Positions 1 to 11,643 of a stretch of 64,000 nt of DNA are shown piece by piece. Under the pieces are notes generated by a model, which saw only the letters and a program-made list of their open reading frames with translations, did not search any database and was not told the origin of the DNA. Each line of letters begins with the position of its first letter. The first letter of the stretch is position 1. Position numbers and translations under genes: made by a program. The DNA lies in the NCBI GenBank assembly GCA_940337035.1, contig OW679197.1, forward strand, positions 61,959,903-62,023,902, read 5' to 3'. Origin of the DNA: Agriotes lineatus. Taxonomy: Eukaryota > Arthropoda > Insecta > Coleoptera > Elateridae.

Positions 1-539
1 CGTGCTGCATACAATATTTTCTGTAATTTTGAGTCATATTAATTTTTATAGTAAATAAATTTACTTAAATCTACAAAATTATTCTAAATATTCATATTAG
101 CACTAGTGTCAATATGAAATCTCATATTGTAACTAGTGCGAATATATGAATCAGTTTCGCTTTGAAAATGACAACAAAATATCATTATATTAGGTCAAAA
201 TAACAGAAATAAATATTAACCTAACATCAGTTTAACTACAACACAGCCACCGAAAACTAAGATTCAGTATCAGATTAGAAATTAAATTCAAATTGTCAGT
301 TTTTAAAAAAGACTAGAATTTTGATATTCGACAATAAGAAAATAACCAAGTAAAATCTAACACTACTCAGTTCAGGCGCCTATGTAAGTAATCCATGCGA
401 ATGATTACAAGCCGCATACATCTGTAAGTGTAAGAAAGGAATTAGTTCATTTAGTATGCAATTTTCAAAACTGCGAGAATTCAATCAGTAGTGGAGCATG
501 AGTCACATAATCAGCAGGTACCAAAATTGCCGTGAATAA

Positions 540-800
540 GAAATTCAGGGTTGTATACAGTATCACCGATGTGAATTACAGTAGATTTAGATTTTCTACC
601 GACTGTCTGTATATATAATATAATTGTGTTGAATACCACGGCGTAGAATAGAATTTTAATATTTGTCAAGATGTGAATTACCACCGACTGAGTTTAAGTG
701 CGATTTAAAACAGCCACCGAGTAGACTACCACCGATATGGATTACCACTACATGGATTTACTAACGAGTGAACAGAATTTGTAGAATTAGAAACCGAGCA
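540..800. repeat. ACCACCGA-type short interspersed repeats, left block
   Basis: This block repeats the motif taCCACCGAtrTGGATTAC several times with variation, for example near 560, 680, 710 and 728. Blocks in the opposite orientation (TCGGTGGTAATCC) lie at 1120-1210 and 2735-2825. The layout resembles the subterminal repeats of a DNA transposon with inverted ends, but I cannot define termini or a target duplication. The first 540 bases of the window show no gene. Confidence 0.45.
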
Positions 801-1114
801 GAAATAAAATTAAACGGACAACTATTGCTTCGTTTGTATTGCAACATAACAAGTTGCCTAAGCGATAAGCATTAGTTCCACTTACCTCCATGAGACATTT
901 GATATATTCATGAGTTTATTCAATTTAAAAAGTATTACGATATTTACTTTACGGTTTTGATAGTAAAAATCTCTGCTTGTGACGCTTAACGGAATTTACA
1001 ATAATATACTCCTATAAATTTTAATAAATTTAAATATATGTACATGTTAAAGTATTAACAATTTTGTAACGAAATATGAAGCCTCCAATTACATCAATTG
1101 CTTTCTACATTGCT

Positions 1115-1215
1115 GCTATTAAATTCGGAAAGTCGGTAGCAAACCAATTCGGTGGTAGTTTCAGTCGGATGTAAATACACATCGGTGGCAATCCATGTCA
1201 GTGGTAATCAAAGAT
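1115..1215. repeat. Inverted counterpart of the ACCACCGA repeat block
   Basis: The run contains GGTAGCAAACCAA, GTCGGATGTAAA, CACATCGGTGG and CAATCCATGTC in order. The same order recurs in direct orientation at 2735-2825, and the motifs are inverted relative to 540-800. This suggests one repeat family with arms in both orientations. No coding potential was recognised. Confidence 0.45.
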
Positions 1216-2734
1216 TTGTTACACTCTAAATTGGTCGTTAAGATACTCCAATAAACAAAAGACAAAGCTCACCTTAATTATGCCCCAACAGCCCTGTAAC
1301 AGAAAGTTGACCAGCTAAACCTCACTGGGAGGGGGGTTTGATTCGACACGATGTAGCAGTTGTTTCACTTCGTTGCTTGTGTGAGACGTTCCAGCGTGCG
1401 GGTTTTTAGACTTACCTTTGTTTGTTTCCTTCCATTCATCAAGACACCTTACAATCAACATACACTAAAGAAAAGAATAACACATGTAAATAAACAAACA
1501 CGTACAAAGAATACAAATAATAGGCACTGAAATTGGAATTGAATTGCATCTATTAAAATTAAATATGTGTATATACTTCACATGAAAGGGTTAGTATTCC
1601 TAATTTCTTAATATTGAATTAACTGTGACACAAAGGGGGTCCAAGCGCTACGTTGAAGTTGACATTGGCGAACAGACCACAAGACTGAACAGTGCGGCCA
1701 AATATAACCACATATTACAACAAATGTCACGCATATCAGTTCTAAATATTGACGGTGCAATGATTACATTAAGTCACTCAATGTCGGCAAAGGCGTATCA
1801 TTTGAGTTAACACGGTATAAACTAGTTTACAATACCTGTTTAATGGCCGGAGATGAGTTCGATTGATGCAGCTGGAGCGTCTCACTTCGAGCAGGAAATT
1901 TACAGACGAAAATTGCTCCTACGCTAGTAGCGCAATTCATTTGTGAACTATACAACAACAGGGGAGGAATTCCATTTGATGGAACACAGCCTGAAGATCC
2001 TTGCGGAAGCAAGTATTGAAGAGGATAATTCGACGACGACTTACCACCCTTCCTATAATTGGAACGTAAAACCTCTTATTCAGAAATCTGCTTACAAAAA
2101 AATGCATGGATAGCGATGGAGAAGGTTTGTTGGCATGTTGACACATTGCCCATCTTGTGGGTAATTTATATTTAAGAAACAACTAACTTTTGCCACCTGT
2201 TTGAAATAGAGTTAGATGAATAATACCACGAAAAATGCAGCCGAGAGAAGAAGAGTACGTCGCTTGTCTACTCTGTCTAACTCATAGCGACACGTCATGA
2301 TTTTACAATGTGGTGTAAGAGTTTTCGCGCGTAGAGCGGTTCATTGGGACCAAAATGTTCAAACTTCTCCATGAGCGGCGACTTCCTGGAACCAGCCCAA
2401 CCATTAAGCTATGAGGTCATCGAGCAAGTCTAGTTGCACATAGCTAAGCAGACATTGAAAAACAGTAAGCCGAACCGCCCTATGGGTGGCCGGTGAAAGT
2501 ACTTAAAGGGAGTGGTACAAAACGAAACGGTACGAATAGAAACCTATGCAAGATAACATAAATAGCTTAATCTGAGGGCAAATTGCAATCTCGCATACTA
2601 AGCGCAACCAGTGTTTCTAGTTATGTAAGTGTGCATAAAAGGCTGCCCAAAATGTACTGCAACGAGAAGGAGAACGTCAATATTAGAAATGTAAGTGCTG
2701 AGTATTTTATCTTGTCTTAATAAATTCTAAGTCC
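1216..2734. other. No recognisable gene
   Basis: Short open frames of about 60-80 codons occur on both strands, but none shows a recognisable domain, splice context or supporting composition. Part of it, around 2240-2560, is somewhat richer in G and C than its surroundings. I see no terminal repeats defining an element. Confidence 0.5.
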
Positions 2735-2825
2735 GTAGCAAATCGAGTAGGTAGTAGTTTAAGTCGGATGTAAATCCACATCGGTGGTAATCCAAGTCGA
2801 TAGTAGTTTACGTCGGCAGCAATTT
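2735..2825. repeat. Second direct copy of the TCGGTGG repeat block
   Basis: It shares GTAGCAAA, GGTAGTAGTTT, AGTCGGATGTAAATCCACAT and CGGTGGTAATCCA with 1115-1215, about 1.6 kb upstream and in the same orientation. It may be the far end of a repeat-bounded element, or a second decayed copy. Confidence 0.45.
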
Positions 2826-4030
2826 AAATTCAAATTACATTACAAGATCAAACTTGCAAAATACCTTTACCGCTGCAGCTAAATTAGTTTAGGTTTGATG
2901 GGTCTCTTACTCTCACAACTCTTTTTTCTTATTTGTTGGGTGATCAACATTTTTCATATATTTATTGTCCAACTTAAAAATTATCTGCTCTTTGATTGAT
3001 TTTAATTGAATGCTATCTGTTTAATGCAACTACATTGCATTTAAGCAGTCAGAGGTAGCAATTAGAAACATTACTCGAAATATAGCATCTAAGCGATAGT
3101 AAAGGTATCAAATCAATTCGTGAAAATTTACTGCAGTAAATGGTATTTGATAAGTCATTGTTTTTTCCTTAATTGTCTTTATTAAAATAACTGTACTTTG
3201 AAGATACTATAAATGAATGTTTTTTATTTACTAATAAGCACTTTTCTATTATGTTGAAAAGTAAAAATTGGGTCAAATCTGATCCTCTTTGTCAGATTTT
3301 ATGATTTTCATTTATATTTTTATTGAGAAACTTGAAGATTGATACCTACAACTTACATTTTCCTCGTCATACTATGATTACAATGTATACTGTAGCAGAT
3401 GGTCCAAAGCTTGCATACATCAGAGTTTTGATGAAAATAGTCTATTTTCATTGTCTTGCAAGAATTGTTACGTCCTATTTTGAATACGGTTTAAAGTGCT
3501 TCATCAATTTGCAACTGTAAATGTTCTTATTAGTTTGATGGTCACTAAATTAATTGCCAGTAATTTATTGAATAATGACATTATTTTTATTTACATCAAT
3601 AACTAGGTAATACAAAACCACAACAACGTTGTCGGGAATTTTGGAAAAAATTGACGTATCGGTTCTATACCTGTCTAGAACTTTTTAAATATAAACTTAG
3701 CGACATTGCAGAATACTTCATGCACAAAACGTCAAAACAACAATGAAATGGAAACAATGTCTTTAATATAAAGGATAAGTAACGTAATTTGTGCTTTAAT
3801 AAGCTATTATAACACCTGACAATATTATTATATTAAAATGCAGGTTTTTATTAGTTTTCTATTAATTATATAAATCATATACCAATTACATAAAATTGCA
3901 TAAAATAAGAGCTACTGTGACGCATTACGGGTTTGGAGTTTTCTGTTACAGTCAAGTGTCAAGTGTATACGCAATTTCTTTAAGTAATACAAATCGATTT
4001 AGAGATAAAACCGGTTGTAGATTAACTGGA
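2826..4030. other. AT-rich spacer, nothing recognised
   Basis: The stretch lies upstream of the takeout-like gene and presumably includes its 5' regulatory region. Apart from the TATA box described separately, no motif, RNA gene or terminal repeat could be supported. Confidence 0.5.
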
Positions 4031-4036
4031 ATACGC

Positions 4037-4046
4037 TATATAAAAG
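4037..4046 (+). promoter_or_regulatory. TATA box of the takeout-like gene
   Basis: TATATAAAAG lies 45 bases before the preferred ATG at 4082. A start of transcription about 30 bases downstream would fall near 4067, giving a very short leader. A second TATAAAA-like run begins at 4052. An ATG at 4070 would be almost at the transcript start, which favours the in-frame ATG at 4082, preceded by GAAA. This is inference from spacing. Confidence 0.5.
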
Positions 4047-4081
4047 ACTGCTATAAAAAATGCTTATTAATGCCAACGAAA

Positions 4082-4545
4082 ATGTTGTCCGCTGCATACT
4101 GCACTTTTTTTGTTATATTTTGCACGTTTGGAAATATCTGCAGTAAACAACTTCGTAAGTATACATTTAACACTCTATACGTATTCGTGTTTTATATTTA
4201 CTAGTTATTGGAATACTAATCAGTTATGTATTATATTTTTCGTAGCATCAAATTTTAAAACATGTAGAATAGCAGATAAAGATTTTGAAGAATGTTTAAA
4301 AATAAACGTGGCAGATGCATTTACTATATTAGCCAGAGGTAAGCATCGAAAAAAATAATTCGTTGTATATAAATTTAAATGTTACAATTTTTCCCAGGTA
4401 ACAAGGAATTCGGCATACTACCTCTAGATCCATATTTTTTAAAAGAGGTGGAAATACAGCCCATACCTGGACCAATAAGTCTGTATCAAAAGTATACCGA
4501 CATTTATTTAACAGGAGTATCATCTATAAAAGTTACCGATTTTAA
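4082..4545 (+). CDS. takeout/JHBP-family secreted protein, 5' exons only
   Basis: Three exons (4082-4154, 4246-4338, 4398-4545) separated by introns of 91 and 59 bases join in frame (phases 1 and 1, leaving phase 2). All donors are GT and all acceptors AG. The 104 codons begin with a hydrophobic signal peptide (MLSAAYCTFFVIFCTF). Next comes the family's N-terminal cysteine pair: KTC at residues 29-31 and EEC at 39-41. The turn G-x-x-x-x-GILPLDP follows at residues 56-67, then GPISLYQ and a Gly-Val-Ser segment. Takeout and juvenile-hormone-binding proteins are secreted carriers of small hydrophobic ligands, usually about 240 residues long. The remaining exons were not found. They may lie beyond the inverted-repeat element starting at 4762, or the gene may be truncated. 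The family call is firm; the ligand and role are unknown. Confidence 0.82.
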
Positions 4546-5194
4546 GTAACTATAACAATTTATTTGCTAATCGCTTTTGAAAATTTAAAACATTTTAGAA
4601 ATTAAATGAAACTAGTGGCATATGTAGGTTGACCTGCGACAGCACATAATTTTCTGTGATTCTTCTAGCCTATGCTAAATTTCAAATAAAAATGCAGTAG
4701 GTTGCGCTCTAAACCCAAACTCAGTTTTACACTAGAAAAATGTAAGTTTGTAATTTTGTCCTATACCGAGTGTTTCACTTAAGGTGTGCACATACGGTAT
4801 AGCATGGTAAATCGTATATATGCAGATTCCTGCTTGCCGCTTGAATTGATAGGCTTGAGAGTGGTATCAATCGCAAGAGAAAAAAATGCGATTAATTTGA
4901 TATCACTTTACTTGAATTTGTTGCTTGTTTAAGATAGAAATCGCTTAAGAACTGTAATATATATTTTTTTGCATTTTATAGTGATCTTATGATTAGCCAA
5001 AAATTTTATTTTTAATTTTTAAGCATTTGTCAAAAATTTTTAAAAATTACAAATTCTACAGAAACCGTACAAAATAGAGCGTTAGTTGAAGAGACACATT
5101 TTCTCTAAAATTTTAAGCTGAATTTAAAAATATAATGATATACCTGGTGTTCTATTTAAAATAGGAGTTAATAAAGGAAAAAGAAAAAAAATGA

Positions 5195-5527
5195 AAGAAA
5201 CTCATTTTCGAGGTAATTAACTGAAAAATCACCTCACACCAATACACATTAAAAATGTAACGTTCGAAAAGAATCGTTAGAGCGGTTTTTGAAAAAATCT
5301 ATCAACGTCATACCTTTTTTCATTTTTGAGATATTCTGTTCGGACAGACAGACAGACAGACACACACACACAGAGACAGACACACAGACAGACTGACAGA
5401 TATACCAACGAACATAAACATGTTTTTTGGGTTCAAAGGACTCTAAAACGTGAAGATCGGTTGAAAACTCAATTTCAAATTTTTGGGATGAATCCAATAC
5501 TTCTTTTATTGTAAAAGGAAGTAAAAA
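5195..5527 (+). repeat. Diverged copy of the hairpin-ending repeat
   Basis: Matching the family at 27.4, 36.0 and 56.6 kb, it has a GACA-rich stretch (5343-5400), then GGGTTCAAAGGACTCTAAAA, CGTGAAGATCGG, and finally a hairpin at 5499-5522 followed by TAAAAA. The hairpin pairs ACTTCTTTT with AAAAGGAAGT, with different inner bases from the other copies. A short frame over the GACA tract is an artefact of the simple repeat. Confidence 0.6.
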
Positions 5528-5637
5528 AGCAACAAATTCAAGTAAAGTAATATCAAGTTAAACGCAGTTTTTCTTCTCTTTCGATTGATATCACTATCAA
5601 TTTTATGAGTTCAAGCGGCAAGCAGGAATCTTCATAT

Positions 5638-6232
5638 ACAGGGAGTCTCAAAATTCATGCCCGTGCTTCTGGAATTTGATTCAGGGGGCTAAAAGAAATC
5701 GAAAATAAAGAGTGGAAAATTTTCCGTTTGTCTTTTGTTGTCGAGTTATCAATAAAAAAAATTCGAAGGCCATTTTTTAACTTGTTAAAAAATGGGATAT
5801 TTATTTACGTCACCATTGACGACGTGAAAAAATGCATTGCGCGCACTAGAGCGCCAAACATTTTCGCGCACTACGTCGCGAAATAATATTGATATTCTTG
5901 TTTGACGGTTGTAGAAAAAATATTGTTTGTATTGCGTGCGCGAAGTGTTTTTTGTGCGTTCGAATTACTTTTTTGTGGCATTCTCACGTACAAAAACACT
6001 CACTTCGAGCACTTAATACAAAAATTACTATTTAACATCGCCATAACCACCTTATTGAATTATGCTACGCAACAAATTAGAGCGACCGGGCGATAGAAGT
6101 TATTATTTACATTTCCATCAATAACTCGAAAACAAATGACAATCGGAAAATTTTTCATTCTTCATTTTCGATTTCTTTTAGCCCCCTGAATCAAATCCCA
6201 GAAGCACGGGCGTCAATTTTGAGACACCCTGT
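5638..6232. mobile_element. Inverted-repeat element nested in the 4762-6288 element
   Basis: The termini are CAGGGAGTCTCAAAATT on the left and AATTTTGAGACACCCTG on the right. The arms are about 120 bases and include a shared GATTCAGGGGGCTAAAAGAA. Comparison with the intact left arm of the host element (about 4805-4820) shows that the uninterrupted sequence would read CATATATACGATTT, so the insertion duplicated a TA. No transposase gene is present. Confidence 0.75.
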
Positions 6233-6707
6233 TTACGATTTGCATGTTATTTCCCTATGTTCGAACCTTAAGTGAAATACTCGGTATAATTCAAGCAAAC
6301 GCTGTAGACCAGACTTTTTTGTCCACTATTTATCGGTTTTCCGTTTATATTTTTAGGATATATCTAATGTCAAATTGACAATTTTGAAAAAATATTTGAT
6401 TTTCAAATGGTTGTAATGATGACTTTGTTTCGACCAATTACGGCCATAGTTATGATTACTACTTAGTTCCAAGTACTGAATGCTTATTTGAAATTTAGTA
6501 TATGTAATTCTTGCTATAAAACAAGGCAAAATTGAATTATGTGTTTTTCATGGTACATTATACTACGTCAGTAACATTTAGTTATTTAGTTCTTCGTTGG
6601 CAGACTTGCTAATTTTAGATGCAGTATTGTGCGATTTAATGGGAAAACACATTTTATTTCTCACAAAATCAGTTTTAAGGAAAAATATATTTGCCTTATT
6701 CATTTTA

Positions 6708-6860
6708 ACTTCCCTCGTCTAAAAGACGAAGGAAGTATTGTAATCACAAAAAATCACCTTCCGAAATTTCTCCAGATCCTCACGTTACAGGGGCCCTAGA
6801 TAACGAAAAACAGGTTTTCACAATTCTATTTGCCTGTCTGTCTGCTGCCGATATAACTCA
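6708..6860 (-). repeat. Minus-strand partial copy of the hairpin-ending repeat
   Basis: Read on the minus strand it ends with the 29-base hairpin (6708-6736). Before that come the family's ATTGTGATTACAATACTTCC-like segment, the GTTTTTCGTTATCTAGGG segment and GACAGACAGG, and the homology fades around 6860. The antisense tRNA-like part of larger copies is absent. Confidence 0.6.
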
Positions 6861-7293
6861 AAAACTATTTGTTCAAAGACGACCACAGCTGTGGGATCGT
6901 TATTTGTCATCTGATTTTAAAAATTCAAAAATTAAATTAAATGGTTGAAAGTCCGTTATAACCTCACAATAAACTAGCTATTTATGTTACAAGTACGAAA
7001 TTAAGAACTTTTTTGGACGAGCCGCAGTTTATGGCTAAGCGAGCGCAGCTAGCGATACACATAAAAAGGCGAGTCTAAAATACATAATTTTTAGTTTTAA
7101 TGGTTTAGAAGAGTTTTTTCTAATTAGAAAAAAGTTTAATCTAGGAGTTCGGGAAAGGTCGAGGAGATCATGATCGTACCCCAAAATGGGAGTGTCTATT
7201 TTGATTTCGACCAATGGGAATTATTGCTAGTTTTTGTTGCTATGGTTATTATTGCCAAAACGAAAAACGTATTAGTATAAAAAAATGGAAACA

Positions 7294-7660
7294 ACATTTA
7301 CAAAATTGGATTGTTTTCGAGTAATTTTAGAAAAAGTAAAAATTTCGCTATTTTACACAGTTTCTCCTTTAAGAAGCGTGTTTGCGGTCAAAATTCTTTT
7401 TGGAAAACCTGATATTCGTGTACAGCGACCCAAACTACACATAGAAACCAAATATAAAAGCTCTACCAAAACGTTCCCCCATATTCTACAATTTGACTTT
7501 ACTATAATTTCGCAGCGCTCTCTAGGCTGAACGATTGATTGAAAAAAAGTACTTAAAATGTAGGAAATTTATCCTCTTAACATTTACGAAATTGGATTGT
7601 TTACGAGTAATTTCAGAAAAAGTAAAAATTTCGGTGTTTTACACAGTTTTTCCTTTGCGG
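7294..7660. repeat. Two direct copies of an ~85-base unit, 286 bases apart
   Basis: ACATTTACAAAATTGGATTG at 7294 and ACATTTACGAAATTGGATTG at 7580 begin two copies. They share CGAGTAATTT, AGAAAAAGTAAAAATTTCG and TTTTACACAGTTT with a few substitutions. An 81-codon frame covers the first copy but has no recognised domain. The function is unknown; it is probably part of a decayed repeat. Confidence 0.55.
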
Positions 7661-7882
7661 AAATTAATAGCTTTTCGATGCAATAGAACAAAACATTTTT
7701 GTTAGTTCAAAATTCCTCTGAACAGCGATAGTTAACTTTTTTCAAATAGTAACTAATTTCTTAATCTTTTTCAGGACTCCACGAATTTTTCTGAGCACAA
7801 TGTTGTAAGAACGTCATATTTTTCTACTTTCACATACAAGAAAAATTAAAAGTTACAACACTTATACACATCACGGTATCAA

Positions 7883-8167
7883 CAAATCACCCATAAAATC
7901 AAATCAAGTAGGCTGAGTACAAGGTAAAATTAGCTGAGAGTTTATACTAAATTTAAGAAAACCTGCAACGCTTTTTTGTTGTTGTTTTATTGCTGTTCAT
8001 TTTGTTTTCGTTTGCAATTTCCACAAATTTGTGCATTTACCTAAATTGCGAGATGCTATTTTATTGTAAATTGTAAATAACCTCAGTGAAAGTTTTCCGG
8101 ATTTGACGTTTATTTTTGAAAATCACCCTGTACTCAGCGTACTTGACTACATTTCATGGGTGATTTG
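7883..8167. mobile_element. Short inverted-repeat element (MITE-like)
   Basis: The left end reads CAAATCACCCATAAAAT and the right end is its near complement ATTTCATGGGTGATTTG. The complementarity continues through GTAGGCTGAGTACAAGGT and ACCCTGTACTCAGCGTAC. It is about 285 bases long with no coding capacity. The target duplication is not certain. Confidence 0.6.
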
Positions 8168-8820
8168 ACGCCACCACAATGCGTATACAATTTTTCACTT
8201 CTATTTTTTTGCTTCGCTATTAGTGAAGAAAATATATCTTTAAATCATTATATTCAGAAAATTTTTTGGAGTTTGAAAATAGATAAAAAATTATAGTTTC
8301 CATTTAAAAGAAAGCTGAATATCGCTGCTCGGGCAAATTTAGAAGTTTAAAATATTGTCTAACATCAAGTTATAGCGGAGTTGGAACAATTTTGTTTTAT
8401 TTTATTTTATTTTGGGTAAATAACAGGTGTACATCAAAGATGGACGCCCTATAACAAATTACTACTACATAAACATAGTCATTAATATAAAGTAATATAG
8501 TATAGCAGTCTGCGTTTATAAGCCGAACAAAAAATAACAAAGAAAATAAAATATGAGTGATAACAAAATGGTAAATGATGACTTAATTCCGCAATCTAAA
8601 AATTATACTAGACATCTTATTTTTAAATTCTCTAAAAGAACATACAAACATATCAGGACAGTTTTCACGAGCATTATAAAAATTGAAATTGACAGATAAT
8701 CTGTACACTGGAGAGTGTTTAAATTTTCAAAATTGGATGACTAATAACGGTACTGAAGTTTAGTTGTTTTTCATGCATCTCTGTATGTCTACCTGGCATG
8801 CAACCGAGAAAGTGTCGTAC
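8168..8820. other. AT-rich spacer, nothing recognised
   Basis: No gene, RNA or terminal repeat could be supported. A TTTTATTTTATTTTATTTT run occurs near 8394. Confidence 0.4.
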
Positions 8821-8827
8821 CAATATA

Positions 8828-8980
8828 TACAGGATGAGCACTTTAAAAAAATAAAATATTGTTTATTTTTGCTTTACGTGAGAAATAAATAAAAGTAATA
8901 ATTGCACATAGCTCGGGCTTTATCCTTGACTAAAATGCGACCTACCAGATACAGAGTAAATATTGTAAAAAAGACAAAAA
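8828..8980 (-). repeat. Partial copy of the composite repeat, middle section
   Basis: The run TATATACAGGATGAGCAC, AATATTGTTTATTTTTG, AGTAATAATTGCACATAG and GGGCTTTATCCTTGAC matches, in reverse orientation, the middle part of the composite repeats (for example 36360-36510). Neither the terminal hairpin nor the tRNA-like part is attached here. Confidence 0.6.
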
Positions 8981-9586
8981 GACAAAATTGGTCAACAGTA
9001 ATTGATAGTTGTAAATTTATATATTGATTAAAGATGACCGTAGGTAAATTGACGGCCAAAAACTCCCAATAATTTAAATTACGCATCAAATATTGAAAGT
9101 CGCACAAGATTATAATTGTAATTAAAATGTATTATGGCAGTTATAGATAATTGTTTTAGCAAAATTTTACAGCTTGGGTACTCCCCCACCCCCTCAGCCC
9201 AATTGAGCTAAATCTGTAATATGTATTACCAGCTTGCAATGTATCGTGTGTTTAAAAAAAAACTCATTTAGGGCAGGCTTTGGAAAGAAAGATAGAAAAT
9301 TTGTTCATGTCTGTCTTGAGTCAAGTGTCTGTAGGTGAATATCAGATTGGAATTTGTTTATGAAAACATCTGTCGCTGTGACAGGTAAAAGTTTACACTG
9401 CATTAAGTTTAACTGTATCGAGCAAAAAGGAGAATAAGATGGCATGTACACAACACAACGAGTGTAATAATCATGACGGTCAATAAAAATTGTTTTTGTT
9501 AAAGTGTTTTGTGTATTTTTAAGAAAATAATTCAAGCTCACCATGTAATTTAGTTTTCTCTGACTTGGCAGTTCATTTTCATCAAT

Positions 9587-9686
9587 NNNNNNNNNNNNNN
9601 NNNNNNNNNNNNNNNNNNNNNNNNNNNNNNNNNNNNNNNNNNNNNNNNNNNNNNNNNNNNNNNNNNNNNNNNNNNNNNNNNNNNNN
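9587..9686. other. Assembly gap of 100 N
   Basis: Exactly 100 N characters, a customary placeholder for a gap of unknown size. Open frames running across it are not meaningful. Confidence 0.98.
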
Positions 9687-11640
9687 TTGTAAAATGAAGA
9701 TTTACAGAGTATAGGCAAACACATGGTTCAAATAATAATGTGTACTGAACACAAAAAACTACAGGTAAAAATATTCGGGGGGTCAACTTGAGCTGACCGC
9801 TATTCAATTGATTCTTATCTAAGGAAATGGCCCTAATGGTGACGTCACAAGGCTACGATTTATAGAATCTATTAGGTTGGTCGCACAAAATTGGTTAGAA
9901 AGAATGGAAAGCACTAGGCTGTGGAAAGTGTAAGTACTGACCGGTACTGACTGACTGATAAGAAAGCAAGAGAAAAAAGAAATATATGCAGTCCAAAGAC
10001 AAGAGAGAAAGTTAAAGAAAAAACTGTGCTTTGGTTCATGATATGAAGAGGAATAAATGAATTTTAATCTAATTATAAAGGTATGTAAGCTCTAGCTACT
10101 AGAAGGGAGAGGTATAAACGAGCAGGATTTACAAGCTCTGTAGAAGCTATCCAGGAGAGAGGAAATATAACGTAATGCTGTGTCAACAATACCAACATAA
10201 CGCAATGCGAGTCTGCAGCTTTGAAGGAACAAAGTTCAGAAAGCTCCAGGGACCTGAAGATTCATTCGGTGCAATGAGGGGTCTTTCCCCCGACCTGGGG
10301 CGCGCTTGGCCCACGTGGATGGTCAAAAGAACGGCAGCGATGCAGGAATTTGTTGATTGTTCGGTGGGGCTGAAATGCCTAGAAGCATCATATTTGAGGG
10401 CGGAGCGAATGCGAGAAACAAATGATAATATTTAATCTGTTGTGGGCGGCCGACAAGAAATAACTTTTCGGCAACATGGCCCCTCCAACAAAATAGGCAC
10501 ATCGGAGTTGATCGAAATTCGATCAATTACCGATTTCGCACCCACGTACCTATTGCTGGTGTGCGCTGCACGCGACGTTCCCCCACTCATGGGATGAGTT
10601 TATAGGCATACGCGTCGAATTTATACTGAGATAAAATTAACATAACAATAGTTAATGCTATTTTTTATTTGTTTCTCTGATGTCCGTTATATCTTCTGAG
10701 TTCACATTTTTTATTTCTTTCTTTAAGTATTCATTAGCTTCATTTGGCAATTTATGTTTTTATTCGTGTAAATTTCTATAGCAGCGTTGTGCCACCTTTA
10801 ATATTTCATTTCCGCTTCTTATCGAATTTTCGATCTTTTTTAAAGACATTGATTATTTTTACCAGTTACCTTCCTATGCTTTTCATATTTTTGTCTTATT
10901 CTATGACATTTTCAATCATTTTGTCTACTTATTTTTGTTTATCTTATCGAATAAACTTTTTTCAGTGTTTTATTGGTTTTAGTATATTTTCGTTAATTCA
11001 GTCTTTCTTGTCTCAACAGTAGCCTTTTATATAAAATAGTTTTTTTTTTCTAATTTTGGTGCTCTACCATTTTCTATTTTTATTTTTTACTGTATCTATA
11101 ATATTTTGCTAATTTTATCTATATTTTTACTGTCGAAATCAGAATTTTTATTTAAGTTCACTTGGAGTTCTGGTTCGTACTCTGCTGATTTTGCTTTTAG
11201 GATTTTCCTGACCATTCTGGGTATCTTCTTCTTTATATGTGTTTGGATCTTTCCCATTGTTGATTTAGTTTAGCCGAACGTTCCAATTTTTTCCCATCTC
11301 TTAGTTTTTTTATTGTAATAAAAAGTAGTTATTCATTAAATCAATTTCATTAAACACGTTTGATGACTATTTAAAATTAGTGCCAAATGAAATCATTATG
11401 TCTGGTAATACAGATTTGAAAACAGCAATCAGATTATTTTAGAGCAGTTACTATTGGTGTGAAATAATATATTAAAATACAAGTTGCAGAAGGCATCTAT
11501 TCAAGCACGAATTTGAAATTCCGAAACGACCCGCATAGCAGCGAGTTGAGGAACAAATGAGTGCTTGAAGGACCTTCTGCAATGAGTGTTTTATACTATT
11601 ATTTGCCGCTTTATACTATTTTATAAATTAAAAAATAACA
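9687..11640. other. No recognised gene; GC-richer patch at 10240-10620
   Basis: Around 10240-10620 the base composition is clearly richer in G and C than the surroundings, with an 86-codon frame (10175-10435) that I do not recognise. The rest is AT-rich. Around 11480-11590 an imperfect inverted pair (TTGCAGAAGGCATCTATTCA against CTTGAAGGACCTTCTGCAA) brackets a small GC patch and may belong to the same foldback as 11644-11774. Confidence 0.4.
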
Positions 11641-11643
11641 ATG

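Larger units (their letters stand above)
4762..6288. mobile_element. Long inverted-repeat DNA element with TA ends
   Basis: The ends read TATACCGAGTGTTTCACTT and, inverted, AAGTGAAATACTCGGTATA. The left arm continues to about 4932 and matches the complement of 5525-5637 plus 6233-6288, so the arms are about 170 bases long. The flanking TA is consistent with a Tc1/mariner-type target duplication. The right arm is split by a second element (5638-6232). Between the arms lies a diverged hairpin-ending repeat. No transposase was seen, so it is non-autonomous. It begins about 215 bases after the last takeout exon. Confidence 0.75.

Noticed and set aside
5249..5514. Opposing frames over the GACA/CACA tract, with Val/Cys/Ser-rich translation
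   Set aside because: Low-complexity simple repeat inside a transposable repeat; not a gene.
6354..6420. Possible fourth takeout exon after TTTATATTTTTAG, reading DISNVKLTILKKYLIF
   Set aside because: The frame is inconsistent with the phase-2 donor at 4545. The correct phase meets a stop within a few codons, and no usable donor follows.
9305..9807. 139- and 85-codon minus-strand frames across the N run
   Set aside because: They are open only because N was translated; no real sequence supports them.
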